DNA of 64,000 nt from Flavobacteriaceae bacterium GF1. Lineage in GTDB: Bacteria > Bacteroidota > Bacteroidia > Flavobacteriales > Flavobacteriaceae. Position numbers and translations under genes: made by a program. This document shows positions 1-9,600 of this stretch, piece by piece; the first letter of the stretch is position 1, and every line of letters starts with the position of its first letter. The notes beneath the pieces are model-generated. The model saw nothing but the letters and a program-made list of their open reading frames with translations, had not been told where the DNA came from and searched no databases. The stretch lies in NCBI GenBank assembly GCA_009797885.1, contig WNKP01000010.1:62001-126000 (forward strand), written 5' to 3'.

Positions 1-3000
1 TCCACTTGTTTCGTTCAATTGTAAAGGGGAGTCCTGGCAAATTGGTCCGCTATTGGTAACAATGGCCCTTAGGGGTGAGGTTACCGTTACGGTGGCGGTA
101 CAACTGGTCGTATTTCCACTATCGTCGGTCACTGTAAGGGTCACGGTGTTTTCCCCCACATTGGAACAGTTGAAGCTGGTCCTGTCCAGGGAAAGCGACA
201 CAGTGGTGCCGCTGTTATCGGACGAACCGTTGTCCACATCGGCCACAGCAATCGTTGCACTTCCTTCCGTGTCCAGTTCCACGGTGGTATCCTGGCAAAT
301 GGCCGTGGGAGCTAAGTTGTCCTCCACGGTCACCGTGGCTGTGCAGTCTTCTTCGTTGCCATTGTTGTCGGTCACCATTAGGGTTACCGTATTTGTGCCC
401 AGTTCGGTAGCCGTGAAACTACTTGGGGATACACTCAATGTTACGTTTCCACAGGTATCGCTGGAACCATTGTCCACGGTGGCAGCATTTAGGGCCACCG
501 TACCATCAATGCCCAGTTCGAGCATTGCCACCCCACATACGGCTATCGGCAGGGTCACGTCCACCACCTTTACTGTGGCGGTGCAGTTGGCCGTATTACC
601 GCTGTTGTCCGTCACGGTAAGGGTCACTGTATTTTCCCCTACATCGGAACAGCCAAAGTTGGTCCTGTCCAGGGAAAGGGATGCAATGCCATCGTTGTCT
701 GTGGAGCCATTGTCCACGTCCGCGGTAGTAATCACAGCACTGTCCGAAGCATCCAGTTGTATGGTGACGTCCTTACAGTGTACTATTGGAGGTGTCTCAT
801 CCACCACGGTCACTGTAATCATGCAAGTCGCGCTGTTCGTATCCTCGTCGGTCACGGTTAGAGTTACCGTATGCTCGCCAAGGTCCGCGGTTGTAAACCT
901 ACTGGGGGATACCTCCAAGGTAACGTTCCCGCAAGCGTCACTGGAACCGTTGTCCACGAGGTCAGCTGTTAAAGTGGCCGTGCCGTCAGCGCCCAAGGGG
1001 AGCGTTGCCGCCTTGCACAATGCCACCGGATCGACATTGTCCTCCACTGTCACCGTGGCCTCACAGGTATCCGTGTTCCCAACGGGGTCGGTCACCGTAA
1101 GGGTCACTGTGTTCGGCCCTACATCGGAACAACCGAAGATGGCCTTACTCAGGGAAAAGGACATCTCTTCACTATTATCGTCCGAGTCGTCGTTTACATT
1201 ATAGTCCGAATCGTAATTATCGTCGTCTCCATCTACCGCAATGATGGTAGCACTGCCCGAGGACGCATCCAGTTCCACGGTAACGTCCCTACATCCGGCT
1301 TCGGGGTCAATTTTGTCCAACAAGGTTACCTTGGCCTCGCATGTAGCTTGGTTGTTGTTATCATCCATTACAATTAGGGTATACATGTTCTCACCGAGGT
1401 CTTCGCCCGTAAGCCATATGCGCGGCCCAAAGTCCAGGGACACGATGACCTCTTCATCACAGGTATCGCTGGAACCGTCGTTAAAATCATCGGCCGCTAG
1501 GCGAGCCGTACCATCTTCGGGCAGGTCAGTCTCAATTGTCTTGCACCGCGCCGTTGGAGGGGTAACGTCCTTGACCTCTACCGTAGCGGTGCAGGTAGCC
1601 GTATTTCCGCTGCCATCTTCCACGGTCAGGGTCACCAAATTATTCCCCAAATTGGAACAGTCAAAGTCTTTCTTGTCCAGGGAAAGGATTGGATCGATAC
1701 CACTGTTATCGAACGAGCCGTCGTCCACGTCCGTTGCGGCAATCGTAGCGCTGCCCTGGGCACTTAGTTCAACAATGATGTTGTCCTCCTTGCATTTGGG
1801 GTTAGGGTCCCTCTCATCCGTCACAGTTACCAGGGCCGTGCTGCAACTGTCCGAGAGACCACTATTGTCGGTCACCGTCAGGGTCACCGAGTACGTGCCG
1901 ACGGCCGAGAAGCTATAACGGGATGCGCCACGGGTGACAATCTGCCCGCAGGCATCGGTAGAACCGCCATCCAAATCCAAAAGGGAGGCATCATCCAGGG
2001 CGGCCGTGCCGTTCGCGTCCAGTTCAATAATTGTGGCTTCCTGACTGCATATGGCCTCAGGCGGGACTACATCCTCGACCGTTACCGTAGCGGTGCAGCT
2101 GCCCGTGTTATCGTAATCATCCGTCACCGTTAAGGTCACCGTGTGCTCCCCCACATCGGAACAGCCAAAGGTTTCCTTGCTCAGATCAAAGTCCAGGTTG
2201 CCATCAATGTTGTCAGACGAACTGGCATGAACCGCCGCTGGGAAGATTGACTCATCATCCGATCCGGTCAGTATAACGGTGGTGTCCTTGCAACTTACTG
2301 TGGGGGCCGTACCATCCACCACGTTCACCGTGGTATCGCAGGTACCTGTTAGGCCAACGGTGTCGGTCACCGTCAGGGTGATGGTGCGCGTGCCCAGATG
2401 GGAAACGTTGAAATTAGTCTGAGACACGCCCAAAGATTGGATTTCACAGTTATCGCTGGAACCATCATCCAAATCATCTCCCGTAAGGGTGGCCGTATTG
2501 TTATTCCCGGTGGTCAGTTCAAGTGTAACTTCATCCTTACACTGGGCCGTGGGATTGGTTACATCCTGTACGGTTACCGTAGCCGGGCAGGTGTCTGTGT
2601 TTCCGCCTTTATCGGTCACCGTAAGGGTCACCGTATTATCCCCTACATCGGAACAAGTAAAGGTATCCTCATCCAAGGCAAAGGTCAAGTTTCCCCCGGT
2701 AAGAAGAGAGTTATCGGTAGAACTATTGTTTACAGTCGCCGGTTGGACCGTTACATTGCCCGTCCCATCCAATTGTACTGTGGTGTTCTGGCAGGCCGCC
2801 ACTGGGTCAATAGTATCTTTTACAGTCACATCGGCCGTACAGGTCGATGTTGAATTGGCATTATTATCATCGGTAACCGTAAGGGTAACCGTTATGGAAT
2901 CCGTACCAACATCGGCACCAGTAAAGCTGGTCTGGGACGCACCTAATGATAATGAGACGGTACTGCAGGCATCGTAGGAACCGTCGTCCACGTCGCTGGT

Positions 3001-4125
3001 TGTCAGGCTGGCCCGGCCAGTGTCGTCCAGTTGGACCTCCACATCCTTGCACAGTGCCTCCGGCGGAGCCGTGTCCTGAGTATCCTTGTTAACTTTAAAA
3101 CTTCCACTGTTCAGGTTATTGCGCTCTACGGCGTCACAGTATTTCAGTCCTTCGGCCTCGATGGTGACACTGTTGGTAAGGCTTTGGGCATTCCAACCTT
3201 TGATCGTGGCATCCCAATTGGCAGGGGAAATTCCGCTGAAATCAAACATGCCGGAAGCGGTAGATAAACTCCTCAGATTCCAATTGCCCAGGTTCTGGTT
3301 AAATGCCGTTTTAGTCCCCTGCCTACTCTCGAACATATAGCTTGTAACTTCTACCAAGCTTACGTCCCAGTTTCCAATGTTCTGGTTAAAGGCCATCGCG
3401 TTCAGAAACATAAAGCGCATATCGGTCACATTACCAGTGTTCCAGGAACCGATGTTTCCATTGAAGGCGGTAGCGTCCAGAAACATGCCGACCATATTGC
3501 TCACGCTACTGGTGTTCCAGTTATCAATGTCCTGGTCAAAGACGGTTGCTTTCTCAAACACGCGCTGCATGAATTGCACCTTGGCCGTGTTCCAGGTGTT
3601 AAATCCCGCGCTACCTTGAAGTGAACTACACTCGGTAAACATACTGGTCATATTCGTCACGTTGCTCAAGTCTGGAGCATCGGTGGCCTTAACGTCAAGG
3701 TTGGGACAACCCTTAAATGCAAAATCCATTCTGCTCCAAGCTATACTGCCCCATTGATCCACGGAAAGTATCTTCTCCCTATCGCCAGAATTATTGAAAT
3801 TTATCCTGCTCAGGGTCCCGCCGGATTGGGCATTGCGAATGGCTACTTGTATCACTCCTGCTGAATAGCCTTCAGTGACAACGTTTACAGTAGTTTCATT
3901 GGTCTGGTCCGTCAGTTCATAGATACCGTCATTGCCCACATCCACATCATAGGTCCCAGTCAAAGGGAGAGTGATGGAGTTGTCGTTGGAAGGGCCGTTG
4001 TTGGTCGTGTTCCAAGTGGTGATGAACACATCACTACCATTTTGGGCAAACAGGCCCGTGCCGATCCACAAGCCCATGAAAAGTGTAAGTATAGGCTTTA
4101 GGCCCATAAAATGTTTTGTTCTCAT
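1..4125 (-). CDS. Giant repetitive surface adhesin, BspA-like/DUF285 plus Ig-like repeats (3' end outside window)
   Basis: The frame is open from an ATG at 4125 to the left edge (1375 codons, no stop), so the protein is partial at its C-terminus. Residues 1-28 form a Sec signal peptide (hydrophobic run ending LFAQ). Around residues 125-310 there are DUF285/BspA-like units with the pattern W-N-T-S-x-V-x-x-M-x-x-M-F and F-N-x-N-I-G-x-W. After that come about twelve tandem Ig-like/HYR-type units of roughly 80-85 residues, each with C-x-D/N-x-T-V-x-L-D at the start and T-V-T-L-T-V-T-D and T-C-x-A-T-V-T-V at the end. The signal peptide and DUF285 part are closely similar to the 6625-11316 protein, so the two are paralogues. 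By family knowledge such proteins are surface adhesins exported by the type IX system, but the sorting domain here would lie beyond the window. Role in adhesion or gliding is inference. Confidence 0.85.
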   Translation of the reverse strand, partial: MRTKHFMGLKPILTLFMGLWIGTGLFAQNGSDVFITTWNTTNNGPSNDNSITLPLTGTYDVDVGNDGIYELTDQTNETTVNVVTEGYSAGVIQVAIRNAQSGGTLSRINFNNSGDREKILSVDQWGSIAWSRMDFAFKGCPNLDVKATDAPDLSNVTNMTSMFTECSSLQGSAGFNTWNTAKVQFMQRVFEKATVFDQDIDNWNTSSVSNMVGMFLDATAFNGNIGSWNTGNVTDMRFMFLNAMAFNQNIGNWDVSLVEVTSYMFESRQGTKTAFNQNLGNWNLRSLSTASGMFDFSGISPANWDATIKGWNAQSLTNSVTIEAEGLKYCDAVERNNLNSGSFKVNKDTQDTAPPEALCKDVEVQLDDTGRASLTTSDVDDGSYDACSTVSLSLGASQTSFTGADVGTDSITVTLTVTDDNNANSTSTCTADVTVKDTIDPVAACQNTTVQLDGTGNVTVQPATVNNSSTDNSLLTGGNLTFALDEDTFTCSDVGDNTVTLTVTDKGGNTDTCPATVTVQDVTNPTAQCKDEVTLELTTGNNNTATLTGDDLDDGSSDNCEIQSLGVSQTNFNVSHLGTRTITLTVTDTVGLTGTCDTTVNVVDGTAPTVSCKDTTVILTGSDDESIFPAAVHASSSDNIDGNLDFDLSKETFGCSDVGEHTVTLTVTDDYDNTGSCTATVTVEDVVPPEAICSQEATIIELDANGTAALDDASLLDLDGGSTDACGQIVTRGASRYSFSAVGTYSVTLTVTDNSGLSDSCSTALVTVTDERDPNPKCKEDNIIVELSAQGSATIAATDVDDGSFDNSGIDPILSLDKKDFDCSNLGNNLVTLTVEDGSGNTATCTATVEVKDVTPPTARCKTIETDLPEDGTARLAADDFNDGSSDTCDEEVIVSLDFGPRIWLTGEDLGENMYTLIVMDDNNNQATCEAKVTLLDKIDPEAGCRDVTVELDASSGSATIIAVDGDDDNYDSDYNVNDDSDDNSEEMSFSLSKAIFGCSDVGPNTVTLTVTDPVGNTDTCEATVTVEDNVDPVALCKAATLPLGADGTATLTADLVDNGSSDACGNVTLEVSPSRFTTADLGEHTVTLTVTDEDTNSATCMITVTVVDETPPIVHCKDVTIQLDASDSAVITTADVDNGSTDNDGIASLSLDRTNFGCSDVGENTVTLTVTDNSGNTANCTATVKVVDVTLPIAVCGVAMLELGIDGTVALNAATVDNGSSDTCGNVTLSVSPSSFTATELGTNTVTLMVTDNNGNEEDCTATVTVEDNLAPTAICQDTTVELDTEGSATIAVADVDNGSSDNSGTTVSLSLDRTSFNCSNVGENTVTLTVTDDSGNTTSCTATVTVTSPLRAIVTNSGPICQDSPLQLNETSG

Positions 4126-4680
4126 GATATATCAAGGTATTTGCATTGTAAAGGTTTCCATGTACTGGAGATAGCTCTTGGGCGACCGACAGTACAACGC
4201 GGAAAAGGAATCCCCCGAGTCCTACTCCAAATGTCATGGCATCGAAATCGGCGGTGGGAGATGAGCATAGCGAGCAATCAGAGGGTCCCGGAAATTCCAA
4301 ACTCCCTACTCCCCTTAACTTCCCGGACATTGTTTCCCTATACTCTTCCAAAACGGTCGGTTGCTTTTATATTCCAATCTTTCCAAATCATCCAACCGGT
4401 CGAACCTATTGTTTCTTTTGGACCGGAAGCGCCATACGATTGCCCAGTCAGGAAGGTTTTTGTAGGATTTTTCCCCTTCAAGCAATTATGGCCATTTTAG
4501 AAGTAAAAGTATCCCCTTACCGCCAACACTTTAACAATAATGTAACAAGCGTCCCTTGCTGATGTAATAGTTGTCATTATTTGGAAATAAGTGGAAAATC
4601 CCAGTCAATCGTTTCTGGGAATGGGGTTTGCCCAATCCAAAACCGCCCCATATCAAGAATAAACCTTAGTGCAGTAGTAG
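4126..4680 (-). repeat. Duplicated leader of the adhesin gene, copy A
   Basis: This non-coding stretch is homologous over its whole length to 11317-11855, which precedes the paralogous adhesin gene. Shared blocks include TTGGAATTTCCGGAA-like, GTTTCTTTTGGACCGGAAG, AAGGGGATAC(T/C)TTTA and GGGGTTTGCCCAATCC, with small insertions and deletions between the copies. Frames that are open in one copy are broken in the other, arguing against a protein. A TACTTTTA element (minus strand, 4511-4504), kept as TACCTTTA in the other copy, could be a Bacteroidetes -7 box, leaving a leader of about 380 nt. Between 4681 and 4956 I see only the short interspersed element listed separately. Confidence 0.7.
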
Positions 4681-4764
4681 GACATGCAAGGACGATTGGG
4701 TTTCCTTTGTCATTTCCAAATGAGGAGTGTAACAACGATTGAGAAATCTAAAAATCAGTGTCCA

Positions 4765-4814
4765 GAGATTTCTCACACTCCCCTTCGACTCCGCTCTGGG
4801 TCGGTTCGAAATGA
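4765..4814 (-). repeat. Short interspersed element of the GTCATTTCGAACC type
   Basis: On the minus strand the segment reads GTCATTTCGAACC, then a stretch rich in GAGCGGAGTCGAAGGGGAG, and ends in GAGAAATCTCT. Elements with this wording are common in intergenic regions of Bacteroidota genomes. A copy count in the source genome is needed to confirm. It sits just downstream of the PorP/SprF gene, in the gap before the adhesin leader. Confidence 0.45.
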
Positions 4815-4956
4815 CCGTATGGTAGATGAGTGAGCCGATCAAACCCTTTTTAAAGGTAGCCGGGGTGATAGCTCGGACCACTGGCACAAAATGACAAGGT
4901 CTCTTCAATGAACTCCCTCGAGGCAGGCCATTGGCAATGGAACCGCCAAAGCAAGG

Positions 4957-5913
4957 TTACTCATCCTCCGTATCCAATGGAGGTTCTGAATCGGTACTAC
5001 TTTTAAAATCAACATTGAACAACAGGAACACCTCGTGCGAGCTGGAACCGAATCCCCCCAGATTGTTCACCGTATGGTCATGGGCGTACCCCACCCGTAA
5101 CCTTGGGCTCAACCTAAAATTGATCATCGAAAGGAACGATTCACTCGTTCGGTACCCCACACCGACCTCAAAACGATCGTACAACACAGCATTGAGGTTC
5201 AGGTCCAAAATCATCGGCGCCCCACGGACACCCCTGGCCAGTACCGAGGGCCTAAGGGAAAAAACTGATGGGAACATGTTAAATGTGTAGCCTGAGGTCA
5301 GGTAATAGTGCACTTCCTCCCGGCCCCGGTTAATTACACCTTCGGATTGATCCAAATGTCTGGCATTCAAAAGGTTCAATGCCGAAAACCCGGCATAAAA
5401 GTTCTTGTTCGTATAATACATCCCGGCCCCAATGTTCGGGAACACCTCACTGGTGGGCTCCAAAAAAGTGGGATCTATTGTAGTCTCATCGAAACCAAAA
5501 CCGGCAAAATCCGAATTAAAGAAGGTGAAGCCGGCCTTTAGGCCCAGGGAAAGGGAACTTTCCCCTCCCAATGGCAGGATGTAGGCATAGTCCGCATAGA
5601 GGTTGTCCTCCAACAATGCCCCCGAACCAATGTCGTCCCGGACCAGGGAGAGCCCCAATTGCATCCTCTCGTTCAAACGGAACTGCCCAAAGGCATTGAT
5701 GATACGCGGGGAGCCCTCTACCCCGACCCATTGGGCCCTGTAGAGCAGCCCCGCATTAAGGCGCCCGCCCTCACCTATGATATAAGCAGGGTTCACAATA
5801 TTGTGGTTATAGAGGTACTGCGTGTACTGCGGGTCCTGCTGGCCCCTTGAATGGTCTGCGAAAAGGCCTATAAATGCCAGCACACACAACGATCTGTTTA
5901 TTTTTGTTTTCAT
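4957..5913 (-). CDS. PorP/SprF family type IX secretion-associated outer membrane protein
   Basis: The 318-residue protein starts with a signal peptide (MKTKINRSL..., cleavage before QQDPQYTQY) and has the family hallmark Q-D-P-Q-Y-T-Q-Y-x-x-N-x-x-x-x-N-P-A-Y directly after it. The rest is a series of amphipathic strands (for example GLSLVRDDIGSG, LSLGLKAGFTFF, LRVGYAHDHTV) expected of a 14-strand PorP-like barrel. A longer frame begins at 5997, but its extra 28 residues are not signal-like and would overlap the upstream gene, so I prefer the ATG at 5913, 31 nt after the lipoprotein stop. In Flavobacterium johnsoniae SprF is needed for secretion of the adjacent adhesin SprB. Its place directly behind an adhesin operon suggests the same partnership here, which is inferred. 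Confidence 0.85.
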   Translation of the reverse strand: MKTKINRSLCVLAFIGLFADHSRGQQDPQYTQYLYNHNIVNPAYIIGEGGRLNAGLLYRAQWVGVEGSPRIINAFGQFRLNERMQLGLSLVRDDIGSGALLEDNLYADYAYILPLGGESSLSLGLKAGFTFFNSDFAGFGFDETTIDPTFLEPTSEVFPNIGAGMYYTNKNFYAGFSALNLLNARHLDQSEGVINRGREEVHYYLTSGYTFNMFPSVFSLRPSVLARGVRGAPMILDLNLNAVLYDRFEVGVGYRTSESFLSMINFRLSPRLRVGYAHDHTVNNLGGFGSSSHEVFLLFNVDFKSSTDSEPPLDTEDE

Positions 5914-5944
5914 TTTAAAAACATTGGATTCCATAATCAAATAC

Positions 5945-6628
5945 TTATTGCACATTAAAATGCCATAGCTGTCCCACGGACACCCCCTGTTGGGCATCCT
6001 TGGCCACTACACGCCAATAGTATTTTGTTCCCGCTTCCACGGGTACTTCCAAGATGTTCCCATTCACATTTGAAGTATGTAGTTCCGGTGTACTGTCGGC
6101 ACCCAAGTAAATATCATAAAGCAGTTCGTCCCCATCTTCATCCGTCACCTGCCAGGAGAGTTCCACTGTACTTCCGGATACCGTGCTACCTAAGGTAGGA
6201 GAGCCAATTTCAGGAATTGTTGGCAGTGTGTTGGTCCCGGCCTCAGGCTCGGTATAGAACATTCGGGAGGGTGAATAGGCACTCTTGTTACTATTGCCGT
6301 CCATGGCATTCACCCTCCAGTAATAGGTGATTCCTGGCTCCAGTGTAAAGGTGGCTGCTGTACCGCTTACCACATCGCTGAAGTCAATACTACCAAAACT
6401 ACCGTCTTCAGAGATATCGATTTGGTAGCGAATGATTCCTGCACTGTCATCCGTGGAGGTTGTCCATCGGAACTCCAGTTCGTAATGGGTACAGGCCAAA
6501 TCAGCCGTGGGAAAGCTAAGGGCAGGCACTGTAGGTGCATCCACATCGGGTTCCTCCACTTTTTCGGACTCGCCACAGGCAAACAGCAATAAGGAGAGGG
6601 CCATTAAGGGCATCAAGGTCTTTTTCAT
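5945..6628 (-). CDS. FN3-domain lipoprotein coupled to the adhesin
   Basis: This 227-residue protein begins with a lipoprotein signal (MKKTLMPLMALSLLLFAC, lipobox LFAC-G), so it is probably anchored in the outer membrane. Two fibronectin type III-like domains follow, at about residues 30-130 and 135-227, each with the typical Y-Y-W-R-V strand (TYYWRVNAMDG and KYYWRVVAKDA). Its ATG overlaps the stop of the adhesin gene as ATGA, indicating translational coupling, and the PorP/SprF gene follows after 31 nt. The three therefore form one operon. A role as an accessory for display or export of the adhesin is inferred from position alone. Confidence 0.8.
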   Translation of the reverse strand: MKKTLMPLMALSLLLFACGESEKVEEPDVDAPTVPALSFPTADLACTHYELEFRWTTSTDDSAGIIRYQIDISEDGSFGSIDFSDVVSGTAATFTLEPGITYYWRVNAMDGNSNKSAYSPSRMFYTEPEAGTNTLPTIPEIGSPTLGSTVSGSTVELSWQVTDEDGDELLYDIYLGADSTPELHTSNVNGNILEVPVEAGTKYYWRVVAKDAQQGVSVGQLWHFNVQ

Positions 6629-9600
6629 TTTTTTACGATTTTGAAGGTTATGGGGTTTTTTTTGTCCTGGACCTTTAGCAGGTACATTCCGCTAGGCAGT
6701 CCCTCCATGGAAATTTGGACATATCCGCTGGTGGTGTCGTAAACTTCCTGAAAAACCAAAGCGCCATTCATCTGGTGGACGGACAGGGCGCAATGGTCCA
6801 TGCCCGATGGAAGGGTAACCGTGAGTTCAGAAGTCACGGGGTTCGGAAAGGCCGACACTTGGCCTTGCAGTTCCACTGGCACGGAAAACGTGCCCTCACA
6901 GGGAAGGCTGGAGGTTACCTTTACCTGGTCCCCATCCACTGCATCCACCATAAAGTCCGGTGTACCATAAGTGGCCTGATAATGCCCGTTAACAAATACC
7001 TTATATGGAGCGGTACCGGAAATCATGGAAACGCTCACCTGGGCCCTGGCGATGCTGTTCCGAACCACTGCGCTGGTTCCTTCCAGCACCATGCCTGGCA
7101 TTATAGTTGCTTCAAAGCACTGTTCACAGTCAGCGACCCCTTCAAGGCCAATACACAAGGTATAGGCCCCTGGGGCGAGTCCATCCACCAGGAGTTCGGA
7201 ACGAAAACTGTCGTCCGTATCAGCAATGGAAACCGTATAATCCAATGCCGTTGTAGCCTGGATGTGGATGCTTCCATTTTCCTTTCCGGAACAGGTTTCA
7301 TCGGAAACCAGAATTTGGAAGTTGTTGGCGGTCAGTTCCAACAACGTGCAGTCGGTTTCCACAAGGACCACCCTGGTCCGCTGGTCTGCGGCATTGCCCG
7401 CTTTATCGCGCACGTTATAGGTCACCTCATAAGTACCCAGCAAAGCGGTGTTCACAATATCTCCTCCAATTGTGATGTCGTCACCTTCGATGTCTCCGTC
7501 CCTGTCGTCCTTGGCCGTAGCCCCCGGTTCCACATAAATGTCCCCCAAGGCAACGTACATAGGATTGTCCCCCAAAAGGGTGATTATCGGAGGTGTGGAG
7601 TCTACAATAACCTGTCGCACCACTTGTGTGGCCGCATTGCCCGCGGCGTCCTTAACATCATAGGTCACCTCATAGGCGGCCTCCACGCTGGTGTCCACAG
7701 CATCTCCTCCAACCGTGATGCCTTCACTTACAATGTCCCCGTCCCTATCGTCTTTGGCCGTGGCTCCTGGTTCCACATAGGTATCCCCTACGTTAAGGTA
7801 TATGGGATTGTTCCCCAAAAGCGTGATTACTGGAGGCGTAGCATCCACAATAACCTGCCGCACCTTTTGCGTGGCCGCATTGCCCGCTGCATCCTTAACA
7901 TCATAGGTTACCTTGTAGATGCCTTCAACATTGGTTTTCACCTCGTCACCACCAATGGCAATTCGGACGGTAATAGTCCCTTCCTTGTCGTCCGTGGCCG
8001 TGGCCCCCGGTTCCCCATAAGTCTCCCCCACGCTAAGGTACATGGGATTGTCCCCCAAAAGCGTGATTTCCGGAGACGTGGCGTCCACAATAACCTCCCG
8101 CACCACTTGCGGGGCCGCATTGCCCACAGCATCCTTAACATTATAGGTCACCTCATAGGTGTTTTCAACGCTGGTGTTCACATCATCCCCTCCAATTGTG
8201 ATTTCGTCACTTCCAATCACTCCATCCCTGTCGTCCTCGGCCGTAGCCCCTGGTTCCACATAAGTGTTCCCTACAGCAACGTACATGGGATTGTCCCCCA
8301 ATAGCGTAATCAAAGGAGCCTTGTTGTCGGGCTCGATCTTTGTCCTAAAGTTCCAACTGGCGTTGTCCGCAATGCCGTCATATTCGTTACCAAAGATGTC
8401 CTGGAAAACCTCTGGACCGATATTTAGGTAATAGTCCGTGTCATAGTCCAAGGGATTGGCTGGGTCAATGGTCACGGTGGTACCGTTGAAGGAAACCCGT
8501 TGTTCATCCACCTCAACATCAATCCTCGACACCAGGAAATTATCGCTCGCACGGTAAATGTCGATATCCCCTCTTCCAGCAAAGACATCCTCATTAAAGG
8601 TAAGGGTCAAGTTTTCAAAAGGGTCAATATCCGTTCCATTGTCCTCAGGGAAAAAGTTGGGCTCATCAACGGCGTAATCATAAACAAATTCCACGGTATT
8701 GGAGGCCTGGGAGACATTTCCGGCCAGGTCCGTAAAAGCTCCGGCCAATAACTGTACCCTCGCAATATCCCCATTGATAGGGCCCGGTAACCCATCAAGA
8801 TAGAGTTCCCCTTCGAAGTAACCATCGTCGTACGCGCAATTTTCCACACTAACGAATGATTCGTCCAGAGATGAATTGAGATTGGACAGTTCTTCATTGG
8901 CGGTGACCAAAAGGTAAGCTCCACTATCATTAGTCATTCGTCCTGGAACAACCCAAGGATACTCGGAAGTATCGGGAAAGACCAGGGTAACTTCCGGTGG
9001 TGTGGTATCATAGGTGACCGTAAAGGTCGTTGGCATGTTGCGTTTGCTTTGGTCGGTGGCCGTGGCCACATGGGGAGGTATCAAGACTTCGGCCACTGCA
9101 CCGTCTACAGTGGGCGGTTCCATATCAACCGTATATTCGTTGTTGGAAATTTTGATGAAATTGTTCAGGGAAGTATTATCGGAATATATGATATCACTCT
9201 CATCAAAACCGGTTATATCGGTGGCAAATCTAATTGTCAAAGTAATTTCGTTCTGACTATTGGTATAAGACACTCCGGTTATGGTTACGCTCAGCGAGGT
9301 ATTGTAACCAACAAAAATGCTTTTGGCCAGGTTTTGGTTAATTCCTGCTTCATCCATTGCCACATTTTCCGGCACGGTTATCGTGATGTCTCCCCCTCCT
9401 GTTGGTCTCACCCAGGTTGTATAGGTAGAGGTGTTGGGATCCTCTAACTCAAATTCCCGAAGTTCTCCGTTGGTGACCTGGACGTCTGATTCTTCAAAAC
9501 CAGTTACCTTGGTGGAAAAGGTGATGGTTATGGGAAAGGCACCCTGGACGTTCCCTCCCACAAACTCAAAAGGTTCACCCACCGTACCCGGGGTTATATG

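Noticed and set aside
53-1918. Plus-strand open frames of 383 and 225 codons
   Set aside because: Low-complexity V/T/S-rich translations mirroring the HYR repeats of the adhesin on the other strand.
1-3060. Regularly spaced ~240-bp repeats resembling an array
   Set aside because: The spacing is that of protein domains in an open reading frame; unit length and divergence do not fit CRISPR repeats.
4666-4908. 80-codon minus-strand frame
   Set aside because: It runs through the short interspersed element and has no gene-like features.
6715-8304. Plus-strand open frame of 529 codons
   Set aside because: It lies wholly antisense to the adhesin gene; its length comes from the Thr/Val/Asp-rich repeats, and the sequence has no signal peptide or known domain.
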